Origin: Myxococcota bacterium
GTDB lineage: Bacteria; Myxococcota_A; UBA9160; PR03
Reading direction: 5' to 3'
Length of the DNA: 64,000 nt
Assembly (NCBI GenBank): GCA_030066475.1
Contig: JASJBO010000001.1
Coordinates: forward strand, 1-64,000
This document shows, piece after piece, positions 59,617 to 64,000 of the stretch; the stretch's first letter is position 1; every line of letters begins with the position of its first letter. Made by a program: the position numbers and the translations under genes. A model generated the notes under the pieces. It had not been told where the DNA came from and made no database searches. It saw only the letters and a list, made by a program, of their open reading frames with translations.

Positions 59617-60586
59617 GACGGCCCTCCCCGGCTGCTACTACGCCCACCTCGCCGACGGCCAGGCGCGCCTGCTCTGGGCCCGCCGGCCCGTCGCGGACGT
59701 GCTCGAGGATCCCGACGCGGAGCCCGCCCTGCGCGACGCGCTCGCCCTGGTCGAGGCCGCGCGCCTGTTCGCCGCCGAGCTGGGCCTGGAGGTGGGCGAC
59801 CAATATACGTCGTTCGCCGAGTGGCCGGGCGACCGGGTCGTGACGTCGGTCGTGGCGACCCGGCCGGGCGAGATCGAGGCGGCGGGCTTCCGCTTCCCGA
59901 TCGTGGGGCGGGTGCCCTACAAGGGCTTCTTCGACCCGGCGCGCGCCGAGGCCGAGGCGGAGCGTCTGCGCGCGAAGGGCCTCGACGTCTGTGTCGTGCC
60001 GGTGGCGGCGTACTCGACGCTCGGCTGGTTCTCCGATCCGCTGACCGGCCCGATGCTGCGCGGCGGCGACGGCGAGCTGGTCGAGACGGTGATCCACGAG
60101 CTGGTGCACGCCACCGTCTTCGTCGAGAGCGCGGCCGACTTCAACGAGGGCGTCGCCACCTTCGTGGGGCAGGAGGGAGCGGTCCGCTTCTTCGCGGCCC
60201 GCGACGGCGAGGTGGCGGCCGCGGCCGAGCGCCAGCGGATCAGCGAGGATCGGCTGGTCGCGGCCGAGCTGGCCCGGCTGCGCACGGCCGTCGGCGAGCT
60301 GTACGAGGAGCCCGCCGGCGCGGCGCGCGATGCGCGGCGCGGCGAGCTGGAAGCCGATGCGCGGGCGCGCCTGGCGGCGCTTCCGCTGCAGCACCACGAC
60401 GCCGAGCGGCTGGCCGAGGGCGTGCGCCTCAACGACGCCTGCCTCGCCCTGGCCGGAACCTATCAGGCCGATCTCGAGGCCATGGCGGTGCGCCTCGAAG
60501 CCGCCGACGGCGACCTCTCCCGGTTCGTCGCCGCGGTGCGGGCCGCCGCCGAGGCGCCCGACCCGCGCGCGGCGCTGCTGGAGTAG
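59474..60586 (+). CDS. Predicted aminopeptidase lipoprotein (DUF2265), 370 aa
   Basis: Zinc metallopeptidase family of unknown substrate. The zinc signature is VIHELVHATVFV (HExxH) followed by ESAADFNEGVATFVG, where the Glu acts as third ligand. Upstream, WSLLVAFAMTALPGCYY is a lipobox, Cys in LPGC, indicating outer-membrane attachment. Start is difficult: ATG 59474 gives a 40-residue Ser/Arg-rich leader before the helix and overlaps prmA by 143 nt; later ATG at 59615 would cut the signal. Family members often start shortly before the lipobox, so a non-ATG start near 59580 is possible. Confidence 0.78.
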   Translation: MSDTASPASRSSSPLAPASQTSASTRSARARATRTRTRTWSLLVAFAMTALPGCYYAHLADGQARLLWARRPVADVLEDPDAEPALRDALALVEAARLFAAELGLEVGDQYTSFAEWPGDRVVTSVVATRPGEIEAAGFRFPIVGRVPYKGFFDPARAEAEAERLRAKGLDVCVVPVAAYSTLGWFSDPLTGPMLRGGDGELVETVIHELVHATVFVESAADFNEGVATFVGQEGAVRFFAARDGEVAAAAERQRISEDRLVAAELARLRTAVGELYEEPAGAARDARRGELEADARARLAALPLQHHDAERLAEGVRLNDACLALAGTYQADLEAMAVRLEAADGDLSRFVAAVRAAAEAPDPRAALLE

Positions 60587-60613
60587 CCGAGCGCCACCGC
60601 GGCGACCGGCGGA

Positions 60614-61870
60614 TCAGGCGGTCGGAGGCGAGCCGAACACCTGCTCCGGGCCGGGGCCGATCTTCGCACCGATCGAGTCCACGAGCGCGGGGTCGAAGCC
60701 GAAGAAGTCGCGCGCGTTCGTCCCGAGGATCTTCCGCGTCTCGTCCTCGGGCACGTCCGCGAAGGTCGCCCGCAGGGCGTCGAGCGTGTTGGGCCAGGTG
60801 CCCTCGAGGTGCGGGTAGTCCGAGCCCCACATGTACTTGTCGACGCCGATCCGATGGCGGTCGGCCGCCTCGTGGGCGGGCAGGAACGAGGCCCCGAGCC
60901 AGCACTGGCGCTGGAAGTACTCGGTGGGTCGCAGCGAGAGCTGCGCGGTGAAGTGCTGGAAGAACGGCAGATCGGCCTTGAACTCGAGCACGCGCAGCGT
61001 CTCGAGGATCCACGAGCACCCGGTCTCGGTCAGCACGAAGCGCAAGTCCGGGTAGCGCTCGAAGACGCCGGACCAGACCAGCGCCGCGAACGGGCGGTGC
61101 GCCCACATGTCCACCTCGGTGATGTACATGGCCGTGGCCGCCGGCACGTCGCCGTAGTCGGGGGACCAGCCGGAGTGGGAGTGCACGGGCATGCCCAGCT
61201 CGGCGCAGGCCGCCCACAGCGGCTCGTAGCGCGGGTGGTGGTAGAAGGGGTGCGGGCCGGTCGAGGTCGGCAGCAGGACGCCGCCCCACAGGCCCCTCTC
61301 GCGGGCGGCCCGCACCTCGCGGACGCTCACCTCGATGTCGTCGACGTTGATCAGCGCCACGCCCGCGTGTCGGCCGGGGTTGGCGGCGCACAGGTCGGCG
61401 AGGAAGCGGTTGTAGGCGCGGATCCCGGCCAGGTTCTGCTCGGGGTCGATCGGCACGCGGTACTGCATCAGGCCGGCGCCGAAGGGCGCCATCTGCGGGA
61501 AGATCACCTCTCCCGCGACGCCGTCGGCCTCGAGCTCCTGCAGGCGGGTCGCCGCGTCCCACTCGCCCTTGCGCGGCGCGAGCACCCCGCCCTCCTCGTT
61601 CAGCATCGCCAGCAGTGCGTCGCGCTCCTCGCCGAGCACCTTCTGGCCCGCCAGGCGCACCCGGCTGAAGCCCTCGTCGCCCGCCTTCTCGGCGTAGTCG
61701 TCGAGGGCGTCCTGGTCGAAGAAGGTGCCGGCGCGGCTGGCCATCTCTCTCGCGAAAGCCACCCACCAGCGGTCGGCGGCGTCGCGGTGGCGTTCCGGCA
61801 GGTACTCGCGGTAGGTCGCGGGCATCGCGCCGGCGTGGCAGTCGGAGCTGATCAGGAGCAGGTTCGACAC
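60614..61870 (-). CDS. Amidohydrolase family protein (amidohydro_2/ACMSD-like), 418 aa
   Basis: TIM-barrel metal hydrolase or decarboxylase. The opening LLLISSDCHAGAMPATYREYL supplies the first metal site (D-x-H), with HSHSGWSP and TETGCSWILETLR providing later His and Glu, and MWGSDYPHLEGTWP the catalytic Asp. In such catabolic loci these act on lactones, amides or carboxyl groups. GTG at 61870 is 2 nt from the SDR stop. A paralogue of the same family lies on the other side of the divergon at 63483, so both likely handle one substrate class. Confidence 0.88.
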   Translation of the reverse strand: MSNLLLISSDCHAGAMPATYREYLPERHRDAADRWWVAFAREMASRAGTFFDQDALDDYAEKAGDEGFSRVRLAGQKVLGEERDALLAMLNEEGGVLAPRKGEWDAATRLQELEADGVAGEVIFPQMAPFGAGLMQYRVPIDPEQNLAGIRAYNRFLADLCAANPGRHAGVALINVDDIEVSVREVRAARERGLWGGVLLPTSTGPHPFYHHPRYEPLWAACAELGMPVHSHSGWSPDYGDVPAATAMYITEVDMWAHRPFAALVWSGVFERYPDLRFVLTETGCSWILETLRVLEFKADLPFFQHFTAQLSLRPTEYFQRQCWLGASFLPAHEAADRHRIGVDKYMWGSDYPHLEGTWPNTLDALRATFADVPEDETRKILGTNARDFFGFDPALVDSIGAKIGPGPEQVFGSPPTA

Positions 61871-61872
61871 GG

Positions 61873-62745
61873 CTACATCCCCGGGATCACGCCGGTGGGG
61901 TTCTCGCCAGCGGCGAGCTTGCGGGCGCGCTCCACCAGCTGCGCCTCCATCTCCTCGCGGCGGATCATGATCACGAAGTCGCCCCGCTTGATGCCGTCGA
62001 CGGCGAACGCGGCGAGCTCGTCGAGATCCTGCACCGGCAGGTCGATGCCGACCGCCTTCATGCCGTCCATGAACGCCTCGAAGGTGGTCTCGGAGCCCTC
62101 GGGCACCGGCCTCTCGCGCGCGAGCTCCGTCGGCCGGTTGCGCCGGGTCGTCCAGATGCCGGTCGCGAGCATGCCGCCCGACGGGTAGAAGATCGCCGCG
62201 CGCAGCCGGGTCTCGGCGGCGAGCTGGGCGTCGAGGCACTCGGTGAGGATCGAGATGGCCGCCTTGCTCGACGCGTACACCGACTGGGTCGCGAGCGGCT
62301 GGATGCCGCCGTCGCCCGAGGAGGTGTTCAGCACCAGGCCCTCCTCGCCCGCCTCGATCATGCGCGGCACGAAGGCCTGGATGCCGTGCATCACGCCGCG
62401 CACGTTCACGCCGTGCACCCAGGTCCAGTCGTTGGGGGTCGTCTCCCAGACCTTGAGCTGCGCGACCGAGACGCCGGCGTTGTTGCACAGCAGATGGCAG
62501 CCGCCGAAGGTCGAGTACGTGTGGTCCGCCAGCGCCTCGAGCGCCTCGAAGCGCTGTACGTCGGTCACCAGGGACGACACGGGCCCGAGCGCGCCGAGCT
62601 CGTCGGCGGTCGCGTCCAGCGCCGCCTTCTCGACGTCCGCCAGCACGACCTTCATGCCCTGGCCCAGGAAGGCCCGCGCCAGCGCCCGCCCGATGCCCGA
62701 AGCGCCGCCCGTCACGACGGCGACGCGATCTTTCAAGTGCCTCAC
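61873..62745 (-). CDS. Short-chain dehydrogenase/reductase, 290 aa
   Basis: SDR with VAVVTGGASGIGRALARAFLGQG cofactor motif, NNAGVSVAQLKVW, Ser in NTSSGDGGIQPL and Tyr/Lys in QSVYASSKAAISIL. The C-terminal region ends with a 60-residue extension (RREEMEAQLVERARKLAAGENPTG). GGAGGAGCACC precedes the GTG at 62745. Divergent from a TetR gene, upstream of the amidohydrolase by 2 nt: a two-gene catabolic operon. Confidence 0.88.
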   Translation of the reverse strand: MRHLKDRVAVVTGGASGIGRALARAFLGQGMKVVLADVEKAALDATADELGALGPVSSLVTDVQRFEALEALADHTYSTFGGCHLLCNNAGVSVAQLKVWETTPNDWTWVHGVNVRGVMHGIQAFVPRMIEAGEEGLVLNTSSGDGGIQPLATQSVYASSKAAISILTECLDAQLAAETRLRAAIFYPSGGMLATGIWTTRRNRPTELARERPVPEGSETTFEAFMDGMKAVGIDLPVQDLDELAAFAVDGIKRGDFVIMIRREEMEAQLVERARKLAAGENPTGVIPGM

Positions 62746-62762
62746 GGTGCTCCTCCCCGCGC

Positions 62763-62801
62763 AATATCTATATCCGACTATAAGTTTGCATGGTAGTATA
62801 C
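62763..62801. promoter_or_regulatory. AT-rich divergent promoter region between SDR and TetR genes
   Basis: An AT-rich island (AATATCTATATCCGACTATA then AGTTTGCATGGTAGTATACG) within GC-rich flanks. Contains GATATAG in the leftward direction at 62774-62768 and an imperfect ACTA-N13-TAGT dyad, candidate TetR operator. Confidence 0.5.
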
Positions 62802-62835
62802 GCCCGATGCGATTCGCGCAGACGGCCCGAGCTGC

Positions 62836-63486
62836 TTGGAGCAGCTGAGGAAATCGAGCCCGCCCGAGGGCCCCGACCTGAGCCGGCGCGAGCGCCGCAA
62901 GCTCGAGGTGCGGACCCGCATCCTCGACGCCGCCCGGGCCCTCTTCGAGGAGCAGGGCTTCGCCCGCACGACCGTGGCCGAGATCTGCGAGCGCGCGGAC
63001 GTGGCCCACAAGACCTTCTTCAACCACTTCCCGACCAAGCTCGACATGCTGCGCGAGATCGCGCGCACCGGGGTCGAGGAGCTGGTGCTCGAGATCGAGC
63101 AGATCCGCCGGGCCGAGTCGGACACGGCCGCGCGCATCCAGCGCTTCTTCGACACCGTGGCGGCCCACATCTGCGAGGCCGGCCCCGCCAGCCGAGAGCT
63201 GCTGGTCGAGCTGGTGCACCTGATCAGCGGCGACGCGGCCGAGCGCTCCGAGCAGGCGCGCCGCCTCCAGGCCGGACTGCGGGGCATCGTCGAGGACGGC
63301 CTGGCCCTGGGCGACGTGACGCGCCGACACGACCCCGTGTCGCTCGCCGAGCTGGTCCTCGGCGCCTACTACGTGCTGATCTTCAACTACGTGAATCTCG
63401 AGGACTTCCCGATTCGCGAGCGCAGCCGGGCCGCCGCCCGCCTGGTCGCGGACGCGCTGGCTCCGCACCCGGAGGAAACGACATGA
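62836..63486 (+). CDS. TetR family transcriptional regulator, 216 aa
   Basis: TetR N-terminal HTH at about 22-70 (VRTRILDAARALFEEQGFARTTVAEICERADVAHKTFFNHFPTKLDML). The ligand domain is helical with RRFF- and AYYVLIFNYVNLEDFPIRERS segments. Begins at TTG 62836 within GCTGCTTGGAGCAG; no clear ATG alternative precedes the HTH. Stop overlaps the next amidohydrolase start (ATGA). Likely represses the divergent SDR-amidohydrolase and its own operon. Confidence 0.85.
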   Translation: MEQLRKSSPPEGPDLSRRERRKLEVRTRILDAARALFEEQGFARTTVAEICERADVAHKTFFNHFPTKLDMLREIARTGVEELVLEIEQIRRAESDTAARIQRFFDTVAAHICEAGPASRELLVELVHLISGDAAERSEQARRLQAGLRGIVEDGLALGDVTRRHDPVSLAELVLGAYYVLIFNYVNLEDFPIRERSRAAARLVADALAPHPEETT

Positions 63487-64000
63487 CCCGACCCGACGAC
63501 CGGCCGGCATCCGACCGCTATCTCGTCATCTCCTCGGACGGTCACGCGGGCCCGCACGCGGCGGAGTACCGCGCGTACGTGGACCCGGAGTACCGCGAGA
63601 CCTTCGACGTGGCGCTCCCGATCCAGATCCAGAGGACCGAGGAGGCCGCGAAGAGCTTCCTGGTGAAGGACATCAACGAGGAGTGGCGCGAGGGCCGGGA
63701 GTTCGAGCTCTCGGGCGCATGGAACGCGGAGGCGCGCGACCAGGTGCTCGACGCCGACGGGGTCGCTGCCGAGGTGCTGTTCCCCGACGGCGTGACCGAG
63801 ATGAACGCGCCGCCCTTCGGCGCGGGCTTCACGATGGCGCCCGAGAACGTCACCGAGGACCTGCAGTGGGCCGGCTGCCTCGCGCACAACCGCTGGATGG
63901 CCGAGTTCGTGGCCACCGCGCCCGAGCGCCGCATCGGGCTCGCCTGCATCCCGTTGCTGTGGAACGTGGAGCGCGCCGTCGCGGGCATCCGCCAGGCGCA
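63483..64000 (+). CDS. Amidohydrolase family protein, N-terminal part (cut by window edge)
   Basis: At least 172 residues before the window ends. Opening YLVISSDGHAGPHAAEYRAYVDPEYRE contains the metal-binding D-G-H motif of amidohydro_2 proteins, followed by LDADGVAAEVLFPDGVTEMNAPPFGAGF, and CLAHNRWMAEFVATAPERRIGLACIPL. Same family as the gene at 60614-61870. ATG overlaps the TetR stop (ATGA), so the regulator and hydrolase form one unit. Confidence 0.88.
   Translation, partial: MTRPDDRPASDRYLVISSDGHAGPHAAEYRAYVDPEYRETFDVALPIQIQRTEEAAKSFLVKDINEEWREGREFELSGAWNAEARDQVLDADGVAAEVLFPDGVTEMNAPPFGAGFTMAPENVTEDLQWAGCLAHNRWMAEFVATAPERRIGLACIPLLWNVERAVAGIRQA

Overview
The window is high-GC throughout, densely coded, and reads as chromosome rather than plasmid or phage. 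Gene content (rpsA, ihfB-like, lapA, lapB, mutS, glnD, scpAB, a VIT/vWA protein with its dedicated sortase, ChvG/ChvI-like two-component pair, many lipid-type oxidoreductases) fits a free-living Gram-negative bacterium of the broad deltaproteobacterial group (Myxococcota, Desulfobacterota or Binatota-like). That placement is inference from gene content, not from a marker tree. No rRNA, tRNA, CRISPR array, insertion sequence or prophage was recognised.

Layout. (1) 1-7.3 kb: an inorganic-carbon block. The DabB-DabA dissolved inorganic carbon transporter (+) faces a leftward run of a small ORF, a beta-carbonic-anhydrase-like protein, purE and purK. The divergent promoter region carries a perfect 16-bp inverted repeat in an AT-rich island. 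(2) 7.3-13.8 kb: catabolic genes, namely a crotonase, TetR regulator, two SDRs, a Rieske oxygenase, an LLM flavin monooxygenase and an ABM protein, with two probable gene remnants. (3) 14-20.5 kb: two membrane-embedded spermidine-synthase-like proteins flanking a membrane glycosyltransferase-like protein. (4) 20.6-24 kb: a tungsten-type aldehyde:ferredoxin oxidoreductase with a MoaD-like partner, two GNATs and a duplicated 67-bp repeat. (5) 24-36 kb: ChvG/ChvI-like pair, VIT/vWA protein plus sortase, FIST protein, a chain of SRAP, small membrane protein, sodium symporter and small Cys-rich protein, a DUF368 transporter, a calcium-repeat lipoprotein, a CAP protein and a decayed MBOAT gene.

(6) 36.4-54.2 kb: a long leftward housekeeping block in the order pheA, 30-codon ORF, tyrA, rpsA, ihfB, lapA, lapB, mutS, amidase, glnD, xer recombinase, cca, then scpA, scpB, rluB. 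Many of its genes overlap by 4 nt (ATGA or GTGA). (7) 54.4-60.6 kb: diguanylate cyclase, coaE, a P-loop/dCMP-deaminase fusion, a sugar-nucleotide reductase, prmA and a DUF2265 aminopeptidase lipoprotein. (8) 60.6 kb to the end: amidohydrolase, SDR, divergent TetR and a second amidohydrolase cut by the window edge, again a catabolic divergon.

The genes cooperate in recognisable sets: DabAB and the CA-like protein could supply the bicarbonate that PurK consumes; the rpsA-ihfB-lapA-lapB order matches the classical arrangement; and the catabolic divergons share a GATATAG element in front of their leftward operons, suggesting common promoter architecture or regulation.
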